Below are positions 7,630 through 15,203 of a stretch of DNA of 32,722 nt, in pieces. The stretch is from an uncultured Lachnospiraceae bacterium (GTDB lineage Bacteria; Bacillota; Clostridia; Lachnospirales; Lachnospiraceae): positions 1 to 32,722 of the forward strand of contig CADCII010000035.1 in assembly GCA_902801515.1 (NCBI GenBank), written 5' to 3'. Made by a program: the position numbers and the translations under genes. A model generated the notes under the pieces. The model saw nothing but the letters and a program-made list of their open reading frames with translations, searched no databases and was not told the DNA's origin. Position 1 is the first letter of the stretch, and each line of letters opens with the position of its first letter.

Positions 7630-9377
7630 TTTTCAGCGCCTTCCCCGCCGTTTCCGCCTTGCTTTGTGTCAGTACTGACCCACTGCGCGTCCACGACCTC
7701 GTCCAGTTGTTTGTCCTGCTTCTGTTTGATCTTTTTCAGTTCTTCCTTCACGGCAGCCTCTCCGGCCCTGCGCGTCTTCCGGTCACCTGTCTGGGTGCTC
7801 TCCAGAAGTTCGTCTATGGACTTCCACTCAGAGGAGGATGAATCTTCCTCAAGGTCTCCTCCTCCGTCGTCCAGTTCAAACCAGAACTCAACGCCTTCGT
7901 CAACATTCCTTACGCCGTAATCCTGATGGAAGGATTCCATGATGGCTTTTACGATTGACAGCCCGACTCCGCTTCCTCCATACTCACGGGTGCGCGCCTT
8001 GTCAACCTTGAAGAACTTATCCCAGACCTGGTCCAGATCCTCCTCAGGGATATGGCTTCCGGTATTGTATACCGAAGTGCGAATCTTCCCGCTCTCCTCG
8101 TTCCTGCTGACACGGACTATGATCTTTCTGTCACTCTCAGTATCACTCTCATTGTCATTTACATGATTTATGGCATTGCTCAGATAATTGGTGAGTACTT
8201 CTTCTACCTTGAACTCATCACCCCACGCCTGGATCGACTTCGGGCCATCATAGACAAGAGATGCTCCCTTCTGGTCGGCGAGTATTCTGGTGGACGTTAC
8301 CTTGCCCTCGATCAGTTCACCCAGATCAAAGCGGACCATCTCCACTGTGTCCGCACCGAATTCAAGCTGGTTAAGGGTAAGGAGTTTCCCTACAAGCGTA
8401 TTCATTTTCTCTGCTTCATCAACAATCACTTCCAGATAATAATCCCGGGATTCCGGATCGTCTGCCACGCAGTCCTGCAGTCCTTCCGCATACCCCTGGA
8501 TCAGGGCAAGCGGCGTCTTTAATTCATGCGAGACATTGGACAGGAACTCCCGTCTCATGTCATCGATCCTGGTCTTCTCATCCAGATTCCTCTGAAGTTC
8601 ATTGTTCGCCGTCTTCAGTTCAGAGATCGTTGTCTCAAGCGTCTCGCTCATCCTGTTGAAATGATCGCCAAGCTGGCCGATCTCATCAAGGCCTCCGCCG
8701 GTATACTTGGCGTCAAAGTCAAGGTCTGCCATCCGCTCGGACAGAACCGTCAGTTCGCGGATCGGACGGGTAATCCTCTTTGAGAGCCACATGATCATGA
8801 TGATCCCTACCAGGATCGCTGTTGTGATCGTATACAGAATGAACTCATTGGAGATCTTCGCGCTGGTCATGATACTTTCCATCGGGATCCGCATCATGAA
8901 ATAATAACCGCTCTGCGGCAGCGTTCCCCACATCTCCAGATATTCGGAGTGGAACTTCTCGTCGGTCTTGCGCTGGAAGGTGTAGTTGTCGGTACTGTCG
9001 AGAATCTGGACGTCTCCGTCATCGATGTGGAAATTGTAGGCGTACAGACGCGCCGCCATAACCTCCTCATCCCGGTTTTCATACTCAAACACCGTGGCAA
9101 AAGTCAGGTCGAGCACGACAAGTGATATATTGCCGGAACGTTCAAGTGCTGTGAATTCATTTTCAAAATAAGTGCCATCCACACTTCCGTCTTCCGCTAT
9201 ATGTCTGTCAACCTCTTTATATGCCGAAGTCAGGGTATGACGAAGACGCAGTTCATAGAACCGCGCCATGTAAGCATTATTTACAAGAAGCATCGCAGCC
9301 ATCACGAAGACCAGCAGTCCGATAAACAGGATGCAGAGCTGGCCGGCGATCGATCTGGTCTTGCCGGACTTATTCAT
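7626..9377 (-). CDS. Sensor histidine kinase with HAMP domain and charged C-terminal tail
   Basis: The 583-residue kinase has TM1 (about 11-33), an extracellular sensor of about 145 residues, TM2 (about 178-198), HAMP (about 200-252), a HisKA domain with phospho-acceptor His284 in NVSHELKTPLALIQG, and an ATPase domain with the N-box (Asn401), NTG at 438-440 and YGGSGVGLSI. After the ATPase domain an extra tail of about 80 residues (503-583) runs through acidic, Ser-rich and then Lys/Glu-rich, possibly coiled-coil, sequence; this is not part of the usual kinase. It is the cognate partner of the response regulator ending 19 bases upstream. Its stop overlaps the flavoprotein start. The ribosome site is weak, so coupling to the regulator gene is likely. 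The stimulus is unknown; an envelope signal fits the topology. Confidence 0.93.
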   Translation of the reverse strand: MNKSGKTRSIAGQLCILFIGLLVFVMAAMLLVNNAYMARFYELRLRHTLTSAYKEVDRHIAEDGSVDGTYFENEFTALERSGNISLVVLDLTFATVFEYENRDEEVMAARLYAYNFHIDDGDVQILDSTDNYTFQRKTDEKFHSEYLEMWGTLPQSGYYFMMRIPMESIMTSAKISNEFILYTITTAILVGIIMIMWLSKRITRPIRELTVLSERMADLDFDAKYTGGGLDEIGQLGDHFNRMSETLETTISELKTANNELQRNLDEKTRIDDMRREFLSNVSHELKTPLALIQGYAEGLQDCVADDPESRDYYLEVIVDEAEKMNTLVGKLLTLNQLEFGADTVEMVRFDLGELIEGKVTSTRILADQKGASLVYDGPKSIQAWGDEFKVEEVLTNYLSNAINHVNDNESDTESDRKIIVRVSRNEESGKIRTSVYNTGSHIPEEDLDQVWDKFFKVDKARTREYGGSGVGLSIVKAIMESFHQDYGVRNVDEGVEFWFELDDGGGDLEEDSSSSEWKSIDELLESTQTGDRKTRRAGEAAVKEELKKIKQKQDKQLDEVVDAQWVSTDTKQGGNGGEGAEK

Positions 9378-9396
9378 AGTATGTTACCGCCGTCTG

Positions 9397-10086
9397 TTAC
9401 TGTTCTTCCTCAGTGGTGTCGAACTTGTAGCCCATTCCCCAGATCGTCTTGATATAACTGCCCCGGTCTCCCATCTTGGCCCTGAGTTTCTTAACATGCG
9501 TATCGATCGTGCGGGCATCGCCGAAATAATCATAATTCCATACGCTGTTCAGGATCTTTTCCCTGGAGAGTGCGATTCCCTGATTCTCCACAAAATACGT
9601 AAGAAGTTCGAACTCTTTAAATGAGAGTTCCACCAGTTTGCCGTCGATCCTTACCTGATGGGCAGCCTTATCGATCTCAACAGCTCCGGCCCTGATCACG
9701 TCATCACCGCCTACGGCTCCGGTCCTTCTCAGGATCGCTTCCACTCTTGCGACCAGGATCTTCGGACTGAAAGGTTTGGAGATGTAATCGTCCACTCCAA
9801 GGTCAAAACCGAGCTGCTCATCTCTCTCGTCAGACTTCGCAGTCAGCATGATGATCGGCACCTTTGATTCCTTGCGGATCTCGCGGCACACTTCCCATCC
9901 GTCCAGCTTAGGCATCATGACATCCAGAATTACCAGATCGATATCGTTCGTCGAAAAGAAGATATCGATTGCTTCCGCTCCGTCACCTGCCTCCAGGACT
10001 TCATAGCCTTTACGTACCAGGAAATCCCGTACCAGTTTACGCATCCTTGCTTCATCATCAACTACAAGTATTTTCAATGTATCCAT
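9397..10086 (-). CDS. OmpR/PhoB-family response regulator
   Basis: The 229-residue regulator has a receiver domain with Asp10-Asp11, phospho-acceptor Asp55 (LVILDVMMP), Thr82 and Lys104, followed by a winged-helix DNA-binding domain from about 130 (FKEFELLTYFVENQG; TIDTHVKKLRAKMG recognition region; IKTIWGMGYKF at the end). It heads the run with the kinase, the flavoprotein, cmk, ispH and the S1 gene. All lie close together on one strand and the first terminator seen is after the S1 gene. Direct and inverted repeats lie 78-115 bases upstream and may be its own binding sites. The target genes are unknown. Confidence 0.95.
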   Translation of the reverse strand: MDTLKILVVDDEARMRKLVRDFLVRKGYEVLEAGDGAEAIDIFFSTNDIDLVILDVMMPKLDGWEVCREIRKESKVPIIMLTAKSDERDEQLGFDLGVDDYISKPFSPKILVARVEAILRRTGAVGGDDVIRAGAVEIDKAAHQVRIDGKLVELSFKEFELLTYFVENQGIALSREKILNSVWNYDYFGDARTIDTHVKKLRAKMGDRGSYIKTIWGMGYKFDTTEEEQ

Positions 10087-10163
10087 ATTTTAACCTCTGA
10101 TTAAATTAGTGTATTTAAGTAGTATCTTACCACAGTCTGCACAAATTGCGTGAAGGAAGTGTG

Positions 10164-10200
10164 AATCCCTGAAGGATTAAGAAAATGTTAATCCCTGCAG
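10164..10200. promoter_or_regulatory. Direct repeats AATCCCTGMAG and an inverted repeat upstream of the response regulator
   Basis: AATCCCTGAAG (10164-10174) and AATCCCTGCAG (10190-10200) are direct repeats 26 bases apart. Between and overlapping them GGATTAA (10174-10180) and TTAATCC (10188-10194) form an exact inverted repeat. OmpR-family regulators often bind direct repeats near their own promoter. They lie between the regulator start and the terminator of the upstream gene. Binding is inference. Confidence 0.35.
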
Positions 10201-10249
10201 AAAAAGACCGCGGTCCGGGGCGTAGATGCCGCCATCCGGATCGCGGTCT
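10201..10249 (-). terminator. Terminator after the large FecR-domain gene
   Basis: On the minus strand AGACCGCGATCCGG pairs with CCGGACCGCGGTCT (14 positions, one mismatch) around a 17-base loop that itself can pair GGCG/CGCC-like, followed by TTTTTC. It lies 31 bases past the stop of the large secreted protein. Confidence 0.8.
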
Positions 10250-10279
10250 GGATCTTTTCAGCTGACTGCCTTACAGTTT

Positions 10280-13200
10280 CTATTCAGTCTCCAGTTCGGT
10301 TGTCTTGCCGGTATCTGCTTTACTTTCCGCAGGAGCTTTCTGGGAAGGATTGGGTTTATCCTTTGCTCCGGCGCCTGCAAGCGGCTTCTCAGTTGCTGTG
10401 GAGGAGGCTGCCGGTTTCGTTTCCGGTTCCACTTTCTTTGTCGGCTCGGTCTTCTCTGGTTCCACTTTTTTATCCGGCTCAACCTTTTCCGTTTCGGTCT
10501 TTTTTGCAGGATCTGTTTCCTGCGGCAGATCCGTATCTTCTTTATCCTCTTTTGACACTTTTCCTGTATCTGACGTATCTGCAGAAGCGTCTGAGGTCAT
10601 ACTTTCAGTCTCTTTTTCCACCACAGTGTCAGACTGCTGTCCGTCCTCTTCACCAGAGGTGGTTTCGGAACTTTCTTCCGTATCTGACTCATCGTCCGAA
10701 GAAGCATCCAGTATCTCATCGTTATCCGACCCTCCGATAATGACTGGATCATCCACCTGGTCAATTTCCTGTTTCTCCAGCACTACCGTGATATATTCCT
10801 GATGAGGTATCTCCGTATCACTCAGAAGCTTGCATGTTATCACAGTCTTGAGACCTGTCTTTTCCGGCTGGTTGATCCTGACCCAGATATTCGCAGTTCC
10901 GTCCAGTCCATAATCCGACAAATCAACGATGGCTACAAATCTGTTATATTCACCATCTTCCACCCTTTGGAGCGAACACGAAAAGTCCGGGAACAATCTG
11001 TATAGAGTGATCACGGTCTCTCCGTCAGAAGTCGGACTCACTTCACATTCAGGAGTCAATGTCAAAACGATCTTCTGAATCACAAGGCTGTCATTTTTCC
11101 AGGATATATCATAATTATCGGCATTTCCCGGACTGAAGCTGATCGTCGGCACTAATGTATACTCTCCCGGATCTTTATACCCGGCAAGTTCCAGTATAAG
11201 CCGATCCGGGCAATCTTCACCACAGGGGCAGAACACATATCTTCCGACTCCTTCTTCGACAGTATAGGATTCCCGGGGAATCGTACCGTATCCGTCTGTT
11301 CCGGTTACCTCGTTCTGATTCCCGTGCCATTTTCCATTGGCATAAGCATATCCTTCGCTCGCAAGATCAAATTCAATTGCCAGAGGGATAATCTCCAGGG
11401 TATTGTCTTTGTAGCTGAATTCATAGTTTGATTCTTTTCCACTTTTAAATAATATTTCAGGAGTGACAGTATACGTTCCAACATCCTTATAACCGGTAAG
11501 AGTCATCTCCACCTGTCCGCCGCCGATGAGGTTAAAGGTGGTTATCACTGCAACAGCACGCTCTTCATCATCCAGTACAGTATCTCCTCCATCTCCTTCG
11601 ATCTCAACCTCTTCATCTGACCGTGTCGGATAGATTCCGGACATTGCTTCCGGTATGATTGAATATCCCTGATATTCTATCCCCTCTGGCGGGCAATAGA
11701 TCGTAAACTCTACGGGCAGTGGATTGACCGTCAAAGTCCCCTCTTTCTTCGTGACATTCGTAAACTTATCAGTCACATCTTTTCCGTCCGCGTCATAGAT
11801 CGTGTAGGAAGAGATCGTATTTGTGCTGCTGCCGGCGTCTGTCTGGCTTCCGGACGCGGACGCCTTGACTGTAAACCCGTCAGGCAGGCCTTTCGCCTTC
11901 ACTCCGGAATCCGTAAGGGCAGTCCCGTCGTAGTACTTTTCAGCGGAATCCGATGTCAGGGTCACCTCGTCGTCGTAGGTCTTCTCTTTCTGTTTTGCAG
12001 TCACCTTCAGCGTTCCGAGGTTCTCTGTAATACTGTAATTACTGCTCTTTGCTGTCCCCCAGCTGATGCTGTATGTGTTGGCAGATGTTCCCTCTTCTGT
12101 CCTGGAACCTGTAGCCGTCACTGTCGCGGTCTCACCGTTAACCAGACCTGTCAGGCTCGCCTCACTGTCTGTCAGTGCCTCACCGTCAAATTCCTTCTCA
12201 GCAGAGCCTGTCATGACAGTAAGCGGCGCTGCCGTGACCGTCAGCGTTCCAAGTTCCTCCTCCACGATATAATTGTTCGGGTTGGCATTGCCCCAGACGA
12301 TCTCATATGTGTTCGGGCTCTGGCCGACTTCCGTCTGGCTTCCGGTCGCTGTGAGCTTTATGGATGGATCGATCCGCACAGGGGTGTAATGTGCTTCTTC
12401 ATTACCCAGTGCGCGGCCGTTGTAGTTCGTGATCGTGGTATCGATATGAATCTTTACATTGGTAGAGTCCTGCATCAGGCGGTCTGTCGCGCTCTCATTG
12501 ATCGTAAGGTCGCTCTGCTCTGTCTTCGGACTGTTGTCTTCCTGCAGTTCATCTATACGCTTTACTATGCTCTCCTCATCCCAGCCGGTATCCTTGCAGG
12601 CCTGCACACGCAGGTCCGGGTTATCCGCGTACAGACGCAGCAGTTCCTCCGGGATCTCTTCTTCCGTCATATCCTCGATCCTGAATTCGATACTCTGCTT
12701 CCCGTCTTCATCATTCAGATATACCGTCAGTTTCTTACCTGCAGGCAGTTCGATCTCGCGCACTTCTTCGGTCAGCGGGTTCGTCCCGTGGACCCAGGTT
12801 GTCCCGCAGACACCGTACAGAATCTCCGTACCCGCAGATGCTGTCTGTACATAGGCTGTATCTCTCCAGAGAGGTTCGCCCGGATCATATCCGGGTACGG
12901 TCCGAAGCTGTGTTTCCGGATCCGTAAGAGGAGTGCCGTCATATACTTTCGTCGCGCCTGCTGTCCAGATGGTAAGCGGCGCCGGGTCCACTCTCAGTTT
13001 TCCGTCTACCGTCTCGATCTTTTTGAAGTGTGACGTTACATCTTCATTATGACTGTTGTAGATCTTGTAACTGCTGACAGGATTATTGGCCGTTCCTGCG
13101 TCAGTCTGGCTTCCGCCCGCCGCTGCACTGATTGAGAAATCTGTCGGCAGTCCGTACACCAGGACATCCGACCTTCGTGTGAGCGGGGCTCCGTCGTACA

Positions 13201-14014
13201 GCTTGCTGGCACTCTGCGCAACCAGGGTTACCGGCTGATCCCAGGTCCAGTCACCGTCAGCCGAGAACACGTCATCCGTCCGTTCCAGGACATCGCTCGC
13301 GTTTATTACTCTCTCCTGTATGGCAGTATCACTATTGATCTGAGCTTCCACAAAAGCTGAGATGTCAGCCGCCGTCATATTGGTTATTTCCGGGACACTA
13401 TCCGCGCGGCCGTTCAAATCAGAATCGACCAGGACCAGTTTCTGACCGGCTGGGACATCTGTCTGCTGAGAACCACCGTTCCCATCCGTATATGAGACTT
13501 GTGCGACTCCCTCCAGTATCCCGATCGTCGATATCCGGCCCAGTTCGGAATCCGGGGCCTGCACATCGGTCGCATATACGATCGTCCCACGGATCCCTAC
13601 TGCCATCGTTGACGTCTGAATATCAAGCGATTCATTTTCATCCAGTTTCTCTTTGACATCAAGGAACAGGGTTCCTTCCGTCAGAGTCAGGCCAAGTTTC
13701 CTGCCCTCCTGCTCAAACTCGACACGGCTCTCCTCATCCATGGACAGGATCTTACTGTCATCCAGGCTTACGGATGCAGTACTTTCGGCGGCCGTGACAA
13801 GTGCCTGCCCGCTGTCAAATCGCATGTTCTCCATCAGGAAACCGGCACTGCCATCCTCATTTTCAACAGTAACATCACCCTCATAATGGACCAGCCGTAT
13901 GGTGGATGCAGAATCACTCTCCACGTTTTCTGCTAAAACTGTTCCACCGGCAAAAATCGTAAAGGCTAACGTGATAATAATAAAAATACTGCAATAAGAT
14001 CGTCTAATAATCAT
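10280..14014 (-). CDS. Large secreted FecR-domain protein with repeated YDG-type beta domains
   Basis: From the ATG at 14014 (AAAGAGG 5-6 bases upstream) the protein has 1244 residues. A signal peptide (about 1-29, cleavage near VLAEN) is followed by a FecR domain (about 38-148; ending STMAVGIRGTIVYAT). Six related beta-rich repeats follow. Four start with K-x-Y/F-DG-x-x-LT and carry G-SQTDAG-type turns (about 266-349, 350-600 with a 165-residue insert, 602-673, 688-766); two carry GYKD-x-G-x-Y-T (about 767-880 and 880-982). Residues 1085-1244 are low complexity, first Asp/Ser/Glu, then Lys-Val-Glu-Pro repeats. No LPXTG motif or C-terminal membrane segment is seen, so cell-wall attachment, if any, is by another route. 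It has its own terminator. The function is unknown; a surface or matrix protein is the best guess. Confidence 0.85.
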   Translation of the reverse strand: MIIRRSYCSIFIIITLAFTIFAGGTVLAENVESDSASTIRLVHYEGDVTVENEDGSAGFLMENMRFDSGQALVTAAESTASVSLDDSKILSMDEESRVEFEQEGRKLGLTLTEGTLFLDVKEKLDENESLDIQTSTMAVGIRGTIVYATDVQAPDSELGRISTIGILEGVAQVSYTDGNGGSQQTDVPAGQKLVLVDSDLNGRADSVPEITNMTAADISAFVEAQINSDTAIQERVINASDVLERTDDVFSADGDWTWDQPVTLVAQSASKLYDGAPLTRRSDVLVYGLPTDFSISAAAGGSQTDAGTANNPVSSYKIYNSHNEDVTSHFKKIETVDGKLRVDPAPLTIWTAGATKVYDGTPLTDPETQLRTVPGYDPGEPLWRDTAYVQTASAGTEILYGVCGTTWVHGTNPLTEEVREIELPAGKKLTVYLNDEDGKQSIEFRIEDMTEEEIPEELLRLYADNPDLRVQACKDTGWDEESIVKRIDELQEDNSPKTEQSDLTINESATDRLMQDSTNVKIHIDTTITNYNGRALGNEEAHYTPVRIDPSIKLTATGSQTEVGQSPNTYEIVWGNANPNNYIVEEELGTLTVTAAPLTVMTGSAEKEFDGEALTDSEASLTGLVNGETATVTATGSRTEEGTSANTYSISWGTAKSSNYSITENLGTLKVTAKQKEKTYDDEVTLTSDSAEKYYDGTALTDSGVKAKGLPDGFTVKASASGSQTDAGSSTNTISSYTIYDADGKDVTDKFTNVTKKEGTLTVNPLPVEFTIYCPPEGIEYQGYSIIPEAMSGIYPTRSDEEVEIEGDGGDTVLDDEERAVAVITTFNLIGGGQVEMTLTGYKDVGTYTVTPEILFKSGKESNYEFSYKDNTLEIIPLAIEFDLASEGYAYANGKWHGNQNEVTGTDGYGTIPRESYTVEEGVGRYVFCPCGEDCPDRLILELAGYKDPGEYTLVPTISFSPGNADNYDISWKNDSLVIQKIVLTLTPECEVSPTSDGETVITLYRLFPDFSCSLQRVEDGEYNRFVAIVDLSDYGLDGTANIWVRINQPEKTGLKTVITCKLLSDTEIPHQEYITVVLEKQEIDQVDDPVIIGGSDNDEILDASSDDESDTEESSETTSGEEDGQQSDTVVEKETESMTSDASADTSDTGKVSKEDKEDTDLPQETDPAKKTETEKVEPDKKVEPEKTEPTKKVEPETKPAASSTATEKPLAGAGAKDKPNPSQKAPAESKADTGKTTELETE
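11069..13219 (-). repeat. Six imperfect protein-level repeats within the FecR-domain protein
   Basis: Repeat 1 is at 13219-12968, repeat 2 at 12967-12215 (split by an insert at about 12874-12374), repeat 3 at 12211-11996, repeat 4 at 11953-11717, and two diverged repeats between 11716 and 11069. Repeats 1 and 4 share the form SSY-x-IY-x-DVT-x-F, and repeats 2 and 3 share W-G-x-A-x-NY-x-I. The paired classes suggest duplication of a two-unit block. Confidence 0.65.
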
Positions 14015-14142
14015 ATTCGCCTCTTTAATCAATATATTAAACAGCATTCAAAGAATGCGTTACTGCTTCTGAATTAATAGTATCATGCGTTGCGGAGAAA
14101 TGAAATAGCCTGGTGTTTATTCATATTCCGTTTTAAAACAGA

Positions 14143-14176
14143 ACACCGTATCTGAAAAAGAGTTCAGATACGGTGT
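14143..14176 (-). terminator. Terminator of tmRNA
   Basis: The arms ACACCGTATCTGAA and TTCAGATACGGTGT are exact 14-bp complements around a 6-base loop. On the minus strand a T-rich stretch (TCTGTTTT) follows. The hairpin begins 6 bases past the tmRNA 3' end. Confidence 0.85.
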
Positions 14177-14182
14177 GCATAG

Positions 14183-14526
14183 TGGAGTAGACGAGAGTCG
14201 AACTCGTGTCCGAAAGCCGGTCCACCGTCCTTCTACTATCATAGTCTATTCTTTAAGATTCCCCCGTCAGCCCGGGAACAGACACCCTGACTGCTTCGGT
14301 AGCTTCATGATACGCCCGCGCGCTCAAAGCTTTGCGCGTGTCGTTTCCTGCATGATCGATGCCCGGGTCTCAGCGTGCAGGTGCACCGAGTCGGACAGCC
14401 GAGCCTATTTAGGCTGCAGCGAGCTGATAATTATTGTCAGCGTTTATATTTAGGTTGGGAGTTAACGCATCACCCTGCGGATAGCTTCTCCGGATTCACA
14501 GCCCCCGTCGAAACCTTTACTACCCC
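14183..14526 (-). ncRNA. ssrA: Transfer-messenger RNA (tmRNA)
   Basis: tmRNA rescues stalled ribosomes and tags the nascent chain for proteolysis. The 5' end GGGGTAG (14526-14520) pairs with CTACTCC (14190-14184) to form the acceptor stem with one G-U. The T-arm reads GAGTTCGACTC near the 3' end, and the 5' domain has the expected GGTTTCGACGGGGGC. The CCA end is not encoded. The length of about 344 is normal for a Firmicute. It lies directly downstream of smpB, which encodes its protein partner, and has its own promoter and terminator. Confidence 0.95.
14409..14441 (-). other. tmRNA tag reading frame, peptide ADNNYQLAAA
   Basis: The resume codon is read as GCT at 14441-14439, in the ATAAAC-GCT setting that corresponds to the E. 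coli ATAGTC-GCA. The frame then gives ADNNYQLAAA and a TAA at 14411-14409. The LAAA end is the usual ClpXP recognition end. Resume codon placement is by analogy. Confidence 0.8.
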
Positions 14527-14542
14527 ATATTCAGTTATATTA

Positions 14543-14572
14543 AGTATACTCGGACATATGTCCGGCAGTCAA
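14543..14572 (-). promoter_or_regulatory. tmRNA promoter with a perfect palindrome in the spacer
   Basis: The -35 TTGACT (14572-14567) and -10 TATACT (14548-14543) are 18 bases apart. The 14-base palindrome CGGACATATGTCCG fills 14551-14564, between the two boxes. The mature 5' end lies 17 bases past the -10, consistent with a short leader removed by RNase P. Confidence 0.75.
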
Positions 14573-14581
14573 CCTGTTCGC

Positions 14582-15058
14582 CTACCTGTTATATTCTTTA
14601 AACGCCCTCTCCATATCCCGTCTGGCGTCTTTTTTGGCAATATCCGCTCTCTTGTCATAGAGTTTCTTGCCCTTTGCGATACCGATCTCGCACTTTGCCA
14701 GGCTTCCTTTAAAATAAACCTGAAGCGGAACAATCGTATATCCCTGCTGCGTGATCGCGCCAAGGAGTTTGCCGATCTCTCTCTTGTGAAGCAGCAGCTT
14801 CTTTGGCCGGAGAGGATCCTTGTTGAAGATATTCCCCTTCTCATAAGGACTGACATGCATGCCGTAGATGATCGCTTCTCCGTGGTTGATCTGGATGTAC
14901 GACTCCTTGATGGAACATTTGCCCATCCGAAGCGACTTCACTTCCGTACCCGCAAGCGCGATACCTGCTTCAAACTTCTCCTCGATAAAGTAATCATGGT
15001 ATGCTTTTTTATTATTCGCGATCAGTTTTACCGGCGGTTTTTTTGTATCATTTCCCAT
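14582..15058 (-). CDS. smpB: SsrA-binding protein SmpB
   Basis: The 158-residue protein binds tmRNA and places it in the empty A site of stalled ribosomes. It starts [27 protein letters not shown] and contains the family blocks [16 protein letters not shown][16 protein letters not shown] and the basic C-terminal tail [26 protein letters not shown]. The length is normal. It lies directly upstream of ssrA. No clear ribosome site precedes the ATG (GCAGAAAAACT), while a perfect 15-bp hairpin ends 15 bases upstream. A promoter is visible at 15141-15169. Confidence 0.95.
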   Translation of the reverse strand: MGNDTKKPPVKLIANNKKAYHDYFIEEKFEAGIALAGTEVKSLRMGKCSIKESYIQINHGEAIIYGMHVSPYEKGNIFNKDPLRPKKLLLHKREIGKLLGAITQQGYTIVPLQVYFKGSLAKCEIGIAKGKKLYDKRADIAKKDARRDMERAFKEYNR

Positions 15059-15073
15059 AGTTTTTCTGCGAAG

Positions 15074-15105
15074 CAGACATCCCTGTATTCATACAGGGAT
15101 GTCTG
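15074..15105 (-). promoter_or_regulatory. Perfect 15-bp hairpin in the smpB leader
   Basis: CAGACATCCCTGTAT (15074-15088) and ATACAGGGATGTCTG (15091-15105) are exact complements with a 2-base centre. No T run follows on the minus strand, so it is not a standard terminator. A smaller hairpin, TCTGC-TTC-GCAGA, overlaps its 3' arm just before the smpB start, so the two are mutually exclusive. Confidence 0.55.
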
Positions 15106-15140
15106 ATAAAACATCATATTTTATTCTCAGATCCGTCATC

Positions 15141-15169
15141 AGTGTATCACAGCGCCATGATGATTACAA
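15141..15169 (-). promoter_or_regulatory. Predicted smpB promoter
   Basis: TTGTAA (15169-15164), a 17-base spacer and TACACT (15146-15141) match a sigma-A promoter. It lies 35-63 bases after the htrA stop and would give a leader of about 75 bases containing the perfect hairpin. Confidence 0.6.
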
Positions 15170-15203
15170 CCGATACTCTACTCTATACAGCCGGTCCTCA
15201 GGA

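Noticed and set aside
10280-10762. An LPXTG or C-terminal membrane anchor on the large secreted protein
   Set aside because: The last 160 residues are low-complexity and charged and end in LETE, with no sorting motif or hydrophobic segment.
11069-13219. A CRISPR array or DNA-level tandem repeat
   Set aside because: The similarity is between protein domains of about 75-110 residues inside one gene; there are no short identical repeats with regular spacers.
14183-14230. A tRNA-like T-arm and acceptor end
   Set aside because: It is the 3' end of tmRNA; the matching 5' end lies 340 bases away and no separate tRNA fits.
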